DNA from: Microbacterium algeriense
GTDB lineage: Bacteria; Actinomycetota; Actinomycetes; Actinomycetales; Microbacteriaceae
DNA: 64,000 nucleotides
Direction of reading: 5' to 3'
NCBI RefSeq assembly: GCF_008868005.1
Contig: NZ_WAAO01000001.1
Coordinates: 124,001 to 188,000 of the forward strand
How positions within the stretch are numbered: the stretch's first letter is position 1; every line of letters begins with the position of its first letter. The notes beneath the pieces are model-generated. The model searched no databases. It saw only the letters and a list, made by a program, of their open reading frames with translations, and was not told the DNA's origin. Positions 1 through 7,767 of the stretch are shown here, one piece after another. Made by a program: the position numbers and the translations under genes.

Positions 1-48
1 CAACACTGAGTACCGAACAACAGACACAGACAACGAGAGGAGGGGACG

Positions 49-402
49 ATGGGCAAGCAGATGACCGAGATGCTCAAGGGCACCCTGGAGGGCATCGTGC
101 TGGCCCTCCTCGCCGAGCAGCCGGCCTACGGATACGAGATCACGACACGGCTGCGCGAGCACGGCTTCACCGACACCGCCGAGGGCACCGTCTACGCCCT
201 GCTGGTCAGGATCGAGCAGAAGAAGCTCGTCGACGTCGAGAAGGTGCCGAGCGAGAAGGGCCCGCCCCGCAAGGTGTACACCCTCAATGCTCAGGGCCGC
301 CAGGAGTTGGAGGAGTTCTGGACCACCTGGAGCTTCCTCCGCACGCACATCGAACGACTGCACACCACGAACACCAGCGACACCACGAACAAGGAGAACT
401 GA
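49..402 (+). CDS. PadR family transcriptional regulator
   Basis: 117-residue protein that is almost entirely a PadR winged helix-turn-helix. Visible hallmarks are the YGYEI motif near residue 27, the EGTVYALL stretch of the recognition region and the GPPRKVYTL wing. PadR proteins usually repress neighbouring transporter or detoxification genes and release DNA on binding a hydrophobic ligand. A strong Shine-Dalgarno (AGGAGGGG) lies 5 nt before the ATG. The stop is one base before the next gene, which leads into a DrrAB-like exporter, so autoregulation of this four-gene operon is likely (inference). The promoter lies at or beyond the left edge of the window. Confidence 0.93.
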   Translation: MGKQMTEMLKGTLEGIVLALLAEQPAYGYEITTRLREHGFTDTAEGTVYALLVRIEQKKLVDVEKVPSEKGPPRKVYTLNAQGRQELEEFWTTWSFLRTHIERLHTTNTSDTTNKEN

Positions 403-403
403 C

Positions 404-772
404 ATGGCCGCGAAGTGGATCGAAGCGATCACCGGATCACTCGAAGAGAAGAAGCAGTACAAGCAGGCTCAGGCCCGCATCAACGCCCTGCCCGAGCCGT
501 ACCGCGAGATGGCGAAGGCCCAGCAGCGCTACAACATGTACTACGGCGGCGTCACCGACGGCGACACCATCGTGAAGATGTTCCTCGACATCGCCGACAT
601 CTGGGAGCGTGCCGCACTCGACGGAACCCCGGTGAGCGCCATCGTCGGCGACGACCCGGTCGAGTTCGCTGAGAACTACGCCGCGGCGTACGGCGGTCGC
701 CAGTGGATCGACAAGGAGCGCGCCCGTCTCATCAAGGCGTTCGACGACGCGAAGAAGAAGGAGGAATCATGA
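404..772 (+). CDS. DUF1048 family protein
   Basis: 122-residue soluble, helix-rich, charged protein resembling the DUF1048 family, which commonly sits between a PadR regulator and an ABC exporter in Actinobacteria and Firmicutes. No catalytic motif is visible. It starts one base after the PadR stop and its own stop overlaps the exporter ATPase start (ATGA), so it is probably translationally coupled to both. Its role is unknown; the constant PadR-exporter context suggests an accessory or sensing function (inference). The end is rich in lysine and glutamate. Confidence 0.85.
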   Translation: MAAKWIEAITGSLEEKKQYKQAQARINALPEPYREMAKAQQRYNMYYGGVTDGDTIVKMFLDIADIWERAALDGTPVSAIVGDDPVEFAENYAAAYGGRQWIDKERARLIKAFDDAKKKEES

Positions 773-1602
773 CGAACTCCGCCATCTCGGTGCGCGGCAT
801 CGAGAAGTCGTACAAAGATCTGCACGTGCTGCGCGGCGTCGACTTCGAGGTCGAGAAGGGCAGCATCTTCGCCCTCCTCGGCTCGAACGGCGCCGGCAAG
901 ACCACCATGGTGCGCATCCTCTCCACCCTGCTGAAGGCGGATGCCGGCACCGCGACCGTGCAGGGCGCGGACGTCGCCACCGACCCGGTCGGAGTGCGCG
1001 AGCGCATCAGCCTCACCGGGCAGTTCGCCGCCGTCGACGAGATCCTCACCGGACGCGAGAACCTGGTGCTGGTCGCGAAGCTGCGGCATCTGCCCGACGC
1101 GGGGAAGGTCGCCGACGAGCTCCTGGCCACGTTCCGTCTGACGGATGCGGGCGGGCGCAAGGTCGGCACCTACTCGGGCGGCATGCGTCGCCGGCTGGAC
1201 ATCGCGATGAGCCTGGTCGGCGACCCCGAGGTCATCTACCTCGACGAGCCCACCACCGGCCTCGACCCCGAAGCCCGCATCGAGGTGTGGGGCGTGGTCA
1301 AGGAGCTCGCGAACACCGGCACGACCGTGCTGCTCACCACGCAGTACCTCGATGAGGCGGAGCAGCTGGCCGACCGCATCGCGATCCTCCACGAGGGCCG
1401 CATCATCGCGAATGACACCCTCGCCGGACTCAAGCGCCTGCTTCCGGCCGCGAAGGTCGAGTACGTCGAGAAGCAGCCCACCCTCGAGGAGATCTTCCTC
1501 ACCCTCATCGGCCCTTCGACAGGCTCAGGGACCCACCCTTCGACAGGCTCAGAGACCCAGGCAGGGTCAGGGACCCAGGTACAGAAAGGAGATGCAGCAT
1601 GA
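769..1602 (+). CDS. DrrA-like ABC transporter ATP-binding protein
   Basis: 277-residue ABC ATPase of the daunorubicin-resistance (DrrA) type. Walker A GSNGAGKTT is at residues 38-46; the signature reads YSGGMRRRLD and Walker B reads VIYLDEPTTGLDP. The ATG overlaps the DUF1048 stop by 4 nt, and this start was preferred over an upstream in-frame ATG at 703 lying inside the preceding gene. The last ~30 residues, after the family-typical EEIFLTLIG ending, are a PSTGSGT-rich tail encoded by two inserted copies of the dispersed 23-bp repeat. It pairs with the permease that overlaps its stop to form a drug or lipid exporter of unknown substrate. Confidence 0.93.
   Translation: MTNSAISVRGIEKSYKDLHVLRGVDFEVEKGSIFALLGSNGAGKTTMVRILSTLLKADAGTATVQGADVATDPVGVRERISLTGQFAAVDEILTGRENLVLVAKLRHLPDAGKVADELLATFRLTDAGGRKVGTYSGGMRRRLDIAMSLVGDPEVIYLDEPTTGLDPEARIEVWGVVKELANTGTTVLLTTQYLDEAEQLADRIAILHEGRIIANDTLAGLKRLLPAAKVEYVEKQPTLEEIFLTLIGPSTGSGTHPSTGSETQAGSGTQVQKGDAA
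1512..1558 (+). repeat. Dispersed 23-bp repeat, two copies in the ATPase 3' end
   Basis: Two copies of the element with core TTCGACAGGCTCAGGGAC, at 1512-1534 and 1536-1558 (the second has one substitution). A shorter degenerate piece follows at about 1564-1576. They are read in the frame giving PSTGSGT and extend the exporter ATPase C-terminus without a stop. Confidence 0.9.
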
Positions 1603-2366
1603 CCACGCACTTCGCCGCCGACACGGCGACGCTCACCGGCCGCTCCATGCGGCACATCTTCCGCAGCCCCGACACGATCATCACCACGGCGGTCACCCCG
1701 ATCGCGCTGATGCTCCTGTTCGTGTACGTCTTCGGCGGCGCCCTCCAGCAGAGCACCGGCGTCGACAACTACGTGAACTACCTGCTGCCGGGCATCCTGC
1801 TCATCGCGATCGCGTCGGGCATCGCCTACACGGCGTTCCGGCTGTTCACCGACATGCAGAGCGGCATCTTCGAGCGGTTCCACTCCATGCCGATCGCCCG
1901 GTCGAGCGTGCTGTGGGCCCACGTGCTCACGTCCCTCACGGCGAACGCCATCACCCTCGCGATCATCTTCGGGGTCGGATTCCTCATGGGCTTCCGCACC
2001 GGGGCGAGCTTCTGGGCCTGGCTCGGAGTGATCGGCATCCTGATGCTGTTCACCCTGGCACTCACGTGGCTGGCGATCATCGCGGGCCTGAACGCCAAGA
2101 CCGTCGACGGCGCGAGTGCCTTCTCGTACCCGCTGATCTTCCTGCCGTTCATCAGTTCGGCGTTCGTGCCGACCGACACCATGCCGGCACCGGTGCAGTG
2201 GTTCGCCGACAACCAGCCCGTCACCTCGATCGTGAACACCATCCAGGCGCTGTTCGCGGAGCAGCCCGTGGGCAACGACATCTGGATCGCTCTCGCCTGG
2301 TGCGTCGGCATCCTCGTGGTCGCCTACGTCTTCGCGATCATCTCGTACCGGAAGAAGGTCAGCTGA
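1599..2366 (+). CDS. DrrB-like ABC-2 type permease
   Basis: 255-residue integral membrane protein of the ABC-2 type (DrrB-like). It shows about six hydrophobic spans, beginning with ITTAVTPIALMLLFVYVFGG, and ends with a span followed by SYRKKVS. The conserved ABC-2 middle part reads FHSMPIARSSVLWAHV. The ATG overlaps the ATPase stop by 4 nt, so the two are translationally coupled half-transporter subunits. Expected role: export of a hydrophobic drug or endogenous amphiphile across the cytoplasmic membrane under the PadR regulator at the operon head. The substrate cannot be told from sequence. Confidence 0.92.
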   Translation: MTTHFAADTATLTGRSMRHIFRSPDTIITTAVTPIALMLLFVYVFGGALQQSTGVDNYVNYLLPGILLIAIASGIAYTAFRLFTDMQSGIFERFHSMPIARSSVLWAHVLTSLTANAITLAIIFGVGFLMGFRTGASFWAWLGVIGILMLFTLALTWLAIIAGLNAKTVDGASAFSYPLIFLPFISSAFVPTDTMPAPVQWFADNQPVTSIVNTIQALFAEQPVGNDIWIALAWCVGILVVAYVFAIISYRKKVS

Positions 2367-2540
2367 TCGACGCCAAGCGAGACGGAACGCTTCGACCGGG
2401 GACTCTCCCCGGCCGGGGCGTTTCGCCGCGCTCGGCGCGTGTCCTCCCGGCCGTGTTCCGTCGCGTCGGGTCGCTTCAGGTCGCAGATTCTCTCTGAGGT
2501 CGCAGCTTCGCCCGGATTCCGTGCGACCTCGTGCGGATCT

Positions 2541-2590
2541 CCGACCTCAGCGCAGCCCCACCGGACCGACCTCAGCGTAGCCCCACCGGA
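2541..2590. repeat. 25-bp tandem duplication at a gene end
   Basis: Two adjacent 25-bp units (2541-2565 and 2566-2590) differ at one position (cgcag versus cgtag). The stop codon and last codons of the minus-strand lipase maturation factor-like gene lie in the right-hand unit, so the duplication copied the 3' end of that gene. Just upstream, 2478-2510 contains two AGGTCGCAG motifs, which also occur near 26150-26180. Confidence 0.85.
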
Positions 2591-4080
2591 CCGAGCACGA
2601 CGCGGCGCCCCGTCCGCACCCACACGGCGCCGTCGACACGGTGCTCGGCGCGGGTCGCGAAGCGGTAGCGGTACGACACGGCGCGCACCCACCGCGGCCG
2701 CTCGCCGTGGAAGGGGTCGACGCGCAGCATCCGCAGTGTCGGGGCATCCGCCTCCAGCAGCCGCACGAGGAACACCGAGAACCAGTCGTCCAGGGAGTGC
2801 CCGAGCGGCAGGAACCACATCAGCCAGTCCAGCCGCAGGTGATACGGGGCGAACTGCCGCGGGATCCGCCGCACGTCGCCGGGCTTCCCGCGGAACTCGT
2901 ACTCGCGCCACTGCAACCCCTCCTCATCGTCGGACCCCTCCACGACGATCTCTACCCGCCTCCGTGTCACCGTGCCGAACGCTCCGTACGCGTTGGCGAG
3001 CTGCCAGCGGTTGAAGCTCGCGTTCATGAGCTGTCGCCGCGCGAAGAGGTTTCGCGTCGCGGGCACGCTCAGCACGACGAACAGCGCCCCGACCGCCGAG
3101 GTCACCACGACCCACCACAGGGGCATCCCCGACACCGTCCACGGCAGCGAGGTCTCCGGTGGCGAGGCCGGCGCACCGATGCCGGGCAGACCGATCGTGG
3201 AGAACGCGATCACGATCGTCGCCCCGTTCAGCCAGGCGAAGTTCCCGGTGAGGACGAGCCAGAGCTGCGTCGCGATCACGATGCCGGCAGCGACCGCCCC
3301 GACCCATGCGACCCCTTCGACGAGCTCGGGGACCCAGCCGTCGCGATCGGGGATCCACAGCGAGAGGATCGGCGCGAAGAGGAAGAACGGCACGACGAGC
3401 TGCGCGACGTGGTTCCCGACGACCTCGAGCTTGTGGAACCACCGCGGCAGCAGGTGCGCCTGCCTGCTCAGCGGGCCCGGCATCGGCTGCGTCTCGTGGT
3501 GGAAGGTCATCGCGGTGAGATCGCGCCATTCGCGTCCGCCACGGATCTTGATCATCCCGGCCCCGAACTCCAGCCGGAACAGCAGCCACCAGAACAGCAC
3601 GATCACGACCGTCGGCGGCGGCTGATCGTTCGAGCCGAGGAACGCTGCGAGGAATCCGGCCTCCAGCAGCAGCATCTCCCACCCGAAGGAGTAGAACGTC
3701 TGCCCGATGCTGACGACCGACATGTAGCCGAGCCAGAGGGCGAGGAAGGCCAGCATCGGCACCCACGCCGGCCCGAGCTGCGGCACCCCCGCCACGAGCA
3801 GGGCCGCGACCGCGATCCCGGCGCCGGACAACGCGACGAGACGGCGGTCGGTGTAGCGGACGCGGGTGAAGAGCGTGGGGTGCAGCAGCTTCCGTCGCTC
3901 CGGCTTCTGTGCCACCCAGTCGAGCAGTGCCGGAGCGGGCAGCAGCCCGTGCTCGCCGAGCAGGGGGCGGAACTGGTTGAGGGTCGAGACGAACGCGACG
4001 AGGTACAGCGCCGCGATGCCCCGCTGCAGGACCTCGCGGGCGAACCCGAAGTCGACCGCTGCGAACCCGTCCACGCCCAC
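2572..4080 (-). CDS. Lipase maturation factor family protein
   Basis: 502-residue polytopic membrane protein resembling bacterial lipase maturation factor (LMF/DUF1222) proteins. It has an N-terminal block of about 7-8 hydrophobic spans and a more polar C-terminal half ending in arginine- and tryptophan-rich sequence. Typical segments are the aromatic-rich QTFYSFGWEMLLLEAGF and the conserved FRLEFGAGMIKIRGG followed by TAMTFHHETQPMPGP. In eukaryotes LMF1 helps lipases fold in the ER; the bacterial role is not established. Start is GTG at 4080, with another GTG two codons in. A degenerate dispersed repeat is read in frame (VPELVEG) in the middle, and the stop lies in a 25-bp tandem duplication. 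Confidence 0.88.
   Translation of the reverse strand: MGVDGFAAVDFGFAREVLQRGIAALYLVAFVSTLNQFRPLLGEHGLLPAPALLDWVAQKPERRKLLHPTLFTRVRYTDRRLVALSGAGIAVAALLVAGVPQLGPAWVPMLAFLALWLGYMSVVSIGQTFYSFGWEMLLLEAGFLAAFLGSNDQPPPTVVIVLFWWLLFRLEFGAGMIKIRGGREWRDLTAMTFHHETQPMPGPLSRQAHLLPRWFHKLEVVGNHVAQLVVPFFLFAPILSLWIPDRDGWVPELVEGVAWVGAVAAGIVIATQLWLVLTGNFAWLNGATIVIAFSTIGLPGIGAPASPPETSLPWTVSGMPLWWVVVTSAVGALFVVLSVPATRNLFARRQLMNASFNRWQLANAYGAFGTVTRRRVEIVVEGSDDEEGLQWREYEFRGKPGDVRRIPRQFAPYHLRLDWLMWFLPLGHSLDDWFSVFLVRLLEADAPTLRMLRVDPFHGERPRWVRAVSYRYRFATRAEHRVDGAVWVRTGRRVVLGPVGLR
3312..3335. repeat. Dispersed repeat variant inside LMF-like gene
   Basis: A diverged copy of the dispersed element (CTTCGACGAGCTCGGGGAC core) read on the minus strand as VPELVEG between two membrane segments of the LMF-like protein. 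The substitutions suggest an old insertion. Confidence 0.7.
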
Positions 4081-4105
4081 AGGCTACGCCCGCCCCTACA
4101 GGAAA

Positions 4106-4166
4106 GCTCCCGTCGCACTTTCGGTCGGGATGGCGGAGCCAGAGCGACGGAAAGTGCGACGGGAGC
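4106..4166. repeat. 61-bp palindromic element with 17-bp perfect arms
   Basis: Arms GCTCCCGTCGCACTTTC (4106-4122) and its exact reverse complement (4150-4166) flank a 27-nt centre, and the pairing continues inwards with a mismatch. It lies between the proX stop and the LMF-like gene start, both on the minus strand. It may also act as a terminator, but there is no T-tract. A related element with a decayed left arm is at 46740-46800. Confidence 0.85.
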
Positions 4167-4192
4167 GGAATGGGTCCGCGAGGCGGGTCGGG

Positions 4193-5101
4193 TCAGCTGG
4201 TGACGGTCCAGTCGAACTGGTCGCCGTACTGCTCGAGCCATGCGTCGACCGCGTCGGCTTCCTTGCCCTCGCCGTACTCGTTGACGACGAGGTCTTCGAG
4301 CGCGCCGTACTGCTCGTCGTCGAGCTTGATCTTCTTGATCAGCTCGGCCGCCTCAGGGAACTCGTCCGCGAAGCCATCGGTGCCCAGGAAGTGCAGACCC
4401 TCGGCCTCACCCATGGCGCCCTTGGGGTCTTCGAGGTCCTTCACCGGGAAGGCGTCGTTGGCCCAGAACGGACGCCACAGCGTCACGACGATGTCCTCCT
4501 GCTTGTCGGTCGCGGTCTTCAGCTCGGTGAGCATCGCCGCGGTCGACGAGGTGACGAGCTCGTACTCGCCGTCCAGGCCGTACTCGGGCATCATCTTCTG
4601 CGTCTGGGCGGTGAGGCCCGCACCCGGCTCGATGCCGTAGATCTTGCCGTCGAAGTCGCCGCCCTTGCCCGCGAGATCCTCGATCGAGGTCAGGTCGGAG
4701 TACTCCGGCACCGCGAGGGTGAGCTTGGCGTTCTCGTAGTATGCGCCGAGGTCCTCGATGTCGTCGCCGTACTTCTTCATGTACTCGGCGTGGGTGAGCT
4801 CCGGCCACGCCGACGGGTACATGTCGACATCGCCCTGCGCGAGGCCGGTGTACAGCGGTCCCGCCTCGGTGAGCGTCTTCATCTCGACCGTGTAGCCGAT
4901 CTTCTCGAGCTGGTCCTGCAGCAGGTAGGCCGTGCTCAGACCGTCGGTCCACGACGGCAGGAAGCCCAGCGTGATCGTGCCCTTGTCGTCGGAGCTGCCG
5001 TCGCCGCCGCCCGTTCCGCCCGCGCCGTCGCTGCTGCATCCGGCGAGGGTGAGTGCGCCGGCCACGCCGATCGCTGTGAGTGCGAGGATCTTCTTCTTCA
5101 T
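4193..5101 (-). CDS. proX: Glycine betaine ABC transporter substrate-binding lipoprotein
   Basis: 302-residue lipoprotein. The signal peptide MKKKILALTAIGVAGALTLAGC ends in a lipobox with Cys22 as the lipid attachment site, followed by a Gly/Ser/Asp linker and an OpuAC-type binding domain. Recognisable segments are LGFLPSWTDGLSTAYLLQDQ and DVDMYPSAWPELTHAEY, typical of quaternary-amine binding proteins. It delivers glycine betaine or related osmolytes to the permease. The start MKKK was chosen over an in-frame ATG 43 codons upstream because of the signal peptide. It is the last gene of a three-gene operon (ATPase, permease, binding protein), 52 nt after the permease. Confidence 0.93.
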   Translation of the reverse strand: MKKKILALTAIGVAGALTLAGCSSDGAGGTGGGDGSSDDKGTITLGFLPSWTDGLSTAYLLQDQLEKIGYTVEMKTLTEAGPLYTGLAQGDVDMYPSAWPELTHAEYMKKYGDDIEDLGAYYENAKLTLAVPEYSDLTSIEDLAGKGGDFDGKIYGIEPGAGLTAQTQKMMPEYGLDGEYELVTSSTAAMLTELKTATDKQEDIVVTLWRPFWANDAFPVKDLEDPKGAMGEAEGLHFLGTDGFADEFPEAAELIKKIKLDDEQYGALEDLVVNEYGEGKEADAVDAWLEQYGDQFDWTVTS

Positions 5102-5153
5102 GTGATTTCTCTCTCTTGCGTTCCGTATGGGTGTTGTTCCGTAGGGATGGAAC

Positions 5154-6110
5154 TCAGTGCACGAGTTCCGGTTCCGCGGCGTCCTGCTTCGCGGAGGTCT
5201 CAGGGGCAGGGGCGGATGCTGTTCCGCCACCGCCCTTCGGGGTGCGGCGCCGCGCGATCATGCCGAGCAGCGACGAACGGTTCTCGCCGGGTGCTCCCAG
5301 CGCTGCGGTGACGCGGTCGAGGAAGACCGCGATCAGCACCACGCCGAGCCCGGCCTCGACGCCCTTGGGGATGTTGATGGTCGAGATCGCCTCGACGACC
5401 ATCTTCCCGAGGCCGTCCGCTCCCGCCATTCCGGCGATGACCGCCATCGACAAGGCGAGCATAATGACCTGGTTGACGCCGGCCATGATGGTCGGCATCG
5501 CGAGCGGGAGCTGGATGCCGCGCAGGATCTGCCCGGGCTTGGCGCCGAAGGCCTGACCTGCTTCGACGGTCTCGGAGTCGACACCGCGGATGCCGAGCTC
5601 GGTCAGACGCACGCCAGGCGGCAGCGCGAAGATCACCGTGGCGACGAGGCCGGGCACCACACCGATGCCGAAGAACACGATCGCCGGGATCAGGTACACG
5701 AAGGCCGGCATGGTCTGCATGAAGTCGAGCACGGGCTTGAGCACGGCGCGGACGGTGGCGTTGCGCGCCGACCAGATGCCCAGCGGGACCGCGATGAGCA
5801 CCGCGATGATCGCGGCGACGAGCACGAGCGCCAGGGTCTGCATCGCGGGGACCCACAGGTCCATCCCGACGATCAGTCCGAACGACACGACGGTGCCGAT
5901 CGCGAGCTGCCACGAGCGCACGACCCAGGCGATGAGCGCGGCGATCACGATGACGACCGCGAAGTGCGGGGCGAGCAGGATGCTCGTGAGGCCGTCGACG
6001 AGGAAGCTCATCACGAACGAGATCACGTCGAGCAGACCGTCGAGGTTGTCCTTGACCCAGTCGACGACCGACTCGATCCAGGTTCCTACGGGGATGCGGA
6101 AGCCATCCAT
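5154..6110 (-). CDS. proW: Glycine betaine ABC transporter permease
   Basis: 318-residue BPD-type permease of the ProW/OpuAB class. Several membrane spans are followed by the cytoplasmic coupling loop TVEAGQAFGAKPGQILRGIQLP (EAA-like loop) and INQV..GADGLG-type closing segments. The C-terminal tail (RTPKGGGGTASAPAPETSAKQ) is Ala/Pro-rich and probably disordered. The ATG at 6110 shares one base with the ATPase stop (TGATG), so the two are coupled. With the CBS-containing ATPase and the lipoprotein it makes a complete osmoprotectant importer. Confidence 0.93.
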   Translation of the reverse strand: MDGFRIPVGTWIESVVDWVKDNLDGLLDVISFVMSFLVDGLTSILLAPHFAVVIVIAALIAWVVRSWQLAIGTVVSFGLIVGMDLWVPAMQTLALVLVAAIIAVLIAVPLGIWSARNATVRAVLKPVLDFMQTMPAFVYLIPAIVFFGIGVVPGLVATVIFALPPGVRLTELGIRGVDSETVEAGQAFGAKPGQILRGIQLPLAMPTIMAGVNQVIMLALSMAVIAGMAGADGLGKMVVEAISTINIPKGVEAGLGVVLIAVFLDRVTAALGAPGENRSSLLGMIARRRTPKGGGGTASAPAPETSAKQDAAEPELVH

Positions 6111-7429
6111 CAGCGCACCTCCTCCGTCTCGACCCGGGTCCCTGAGCTCGTCGAAGGGGCAGGCTCGGCGGTCCACCCGTCATCCAGCACGGCATCGATC
6201 TCGGCCTGCGGCATCGGCATGAGCGGGAGCGTGATCTCCTCGGTCGCACCGGGACCGGGGCCGAGGGCGGCGAGCAGCGTCACGCGCGGGATCACCCCGA
6301 CCAGGCGGCCGTCGGCATCCGTCACCGCGAGCGGCAGGGGCGACTCGACGGCGGGGACGAACAGGTTCATCAGCACCTCGTCCTCGCGCACGCTCTGCAG
6401 CACGGGCTTGATGATCGAGTCGAGGGTGGTCGCGCCGTTGCGCACGAGCTTGACCGCGTCGCGGTCGGTCACGACGCCGACGAGCTGCCGGTCCTTGCCG
6501 ACGACGTAGGTGGCCGACATGTAGGCGTCGCGCATCTGGCGCAGTGCGGTGCGCGGGCCGGCGGTGTGCGGCACCACGGGGCGCGGACGCTCCATCACGT
6601 TCGCGGCGGTGAGCACGCGGGCGCGGTCGACGTCCTGCACGAACTGCTCGACGTAGTCGTTCGCCGGGTCCATCAGGATGTCCTCGGGCGTGCCGATCTG
6701 CACGATGCGGCCGTCGCGCATCACGGCGATGCGGTCGCCGAGGAACATGGCCTCGTTCAGGTCGTGCGTGATGAACACGATGGTCTTGTGCAGCTTCTGC
6801 TGGAGCTCGAGCAGCTGCTCCTGCATCTCTCGGCGGATCAGCGGATCGAGGGCGCTGAAGGCCTCATCCATCAGCAGGATGTCGCTGTCCGCGGCGAGGG
6901 CGCGAGCGATGCCGACGCGCTGCTGCATTCCTCCGGAGAGCTCGGACGGAAGCTTCTCGCCCTGGCCCTCGAGTCCCACCAGCGCGAGGATCTCCTCGGC
7001 CTTCGCCAGGCGCTCGGCCTTCGCGACGCCCTTGAGCTCGAGCGGGTAGGCGACGTTCGCGGCGACCGTGCGGTGCGGCAGCAGGGCGAAGTGCTGGAAC
7101 ACCATCGAGATGCGGTCGCGACGGATCTCGCGGAGCCGCGACGACGGGACGCCGGTGATCGGATCGCCGTTCACCGTGACGGTGCCGGAACTCGCATCGT
7201 GCAGGCCGTTGAGCATGCGGATGATGGTGGACTTGCCCGATCCGGACAGCCCCATGATGACGAAGATCTCACCGCGGTTGACGGTGAAGCTGGCGTCGAT
7301 GACCGCGGCCGTGCCGACATCCGCGACCGCGGTGCGACCCTCTCCGGCCTTCAATCGGCGGACGGCGGCGCTCGGATTCTTCCCGAACACCTTGAACAGA
7401 TTGCGCGCTTCTAGAACGGTTTCGGACAC
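6110..7429 (-). CDS. proV: Glycine betaine ABC transporter ATP-binding protein with CBS domains
   Basis: 439-residue ATPase. Walker [10 protein letters not shown] is at about residues 60-68, followed by the signature [14 protein letters not shown] and Walker [14 protein letters not shown]. Two C-terminal CBS domains carry the motifs [21 protein letters not shown] and [14 protein letters not shown]. In OpuA-type systems CBS domains sense ionic strength or c-di-AMP to gate uptake. Start chosen as GTG at 7429, preceded by AGGGGAAAC and beginning the conserved [12 protein letters not shown]; upstream in-frame ATGs would add an arginine-rich nonsense leader. The last ten codons include a dispersed repeat copy (APSTSSGTR). 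Confidence 0.94.
   Translation of the reverse strand: MSETVLEARNLFKVFGKNPSAAVRRLKAGEGRTAVADVGTAAVIDASFTVNRGEIFVIMGLSGSGKSTIIRMLNGLHDASSGTVTVNGDPITGVPSSRLREIRRDRISMVFQHFALLPHRTVAANVAYPLELKGVAKAERLAKAEEILALVGLEGQGEKLPSELSGGMQQRVGIARALAADSDILLMDEAFSALDPLIRREMQEQLLELQQKLHKTIVFITHDLNEAMFLGDRIAVMRDGRIVQIGTPEDILMDPANDYVEQFVQDVDRARVLTAANVMERPRPVVPHTAGPRTALRQMRDAYMSATYVVGKDRQLVGVVTDRDAVKLVRNGATTLDSIIKPVLQSVREDEVLMNLFVPAVESPLPLAVTDADGRLVGVIPRVTLLAALGPGPGATEEITLPLMPMPQAEIDAVLDDGWTAEPAPSTSSGTRVETEEVR
6136..6158. repeat. Dispersed repeat copy in the proV 3' end
   Basis: Element with core GTCCCTGAGCTCGTCGAAGG, read on the minus strand as PSTSSGT immediately before the last residues of the ProV-like ATPase. 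One substitution relative to the common form. Confidence 0.85.
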
Positions 7430-7700
7430 GTTTCCCCTGCGGCTCGCCTTCGGGTGGCTGAGCCTGCTTCGGTTACGCCCGGGTGACGCTCTCGAGGCCG
7501 TTCGACATGTCTGCTGTGGCGGCGCGGACGGCGGATTTCGGATCCGCCGCGATAGAGCATCGACCGTACGCCCACGCCTCTTCGCAGCACAGCTCATCGA
7601 AAGAAGGACGTGGTCGCGGACTGGTCTTCGGGCCGTCAGGCCCACAGACCAACGTAACGAAATGGCCGATCAGGGGCAAATCCCGGCCGACTGAGCTGAG
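7430..7700 (-). promoter_or_regulatory. Promoter and structured leader of the proVWX operon
   Basis: This gene-free stretch (to 7767) precedes the betaine operon. On the minus strand a possible promoter reads TTGCCC, 17 nt, TACGTT around 7660-7680. Just downstream come a hairpin at 7623-7650 (GGTCT-gt-GGGCC, loop TGAC, GGCCC-ga-AGACC) and a second with perfect 8-bp arms at 7529-7536 and 7542-7549. A third possible stem (GGCTC/GAGCC) lies near 7445. The leader would be about 230 nt with several stable stems, suggesting RNA-level or osmotic control. It does not match a known riboswitch that I can recall. Confidence 0.45.
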
Positions 7701-7767
7701 GGCGTTTCGGCGGCTGACCGGGGGATTGCGCGGGCATTCAACAATCTCCCGCGCGACCGTGAACCGG

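Noticed and set aside
2641..4203. Long plus-strand ORF (520 codons) opposite the LMF-like gene
   Set aside because: Arginine/glutamine/proline-rich shadow produced by high GC; no domain, and the opposite strand encodes a recognisable membrane protein.
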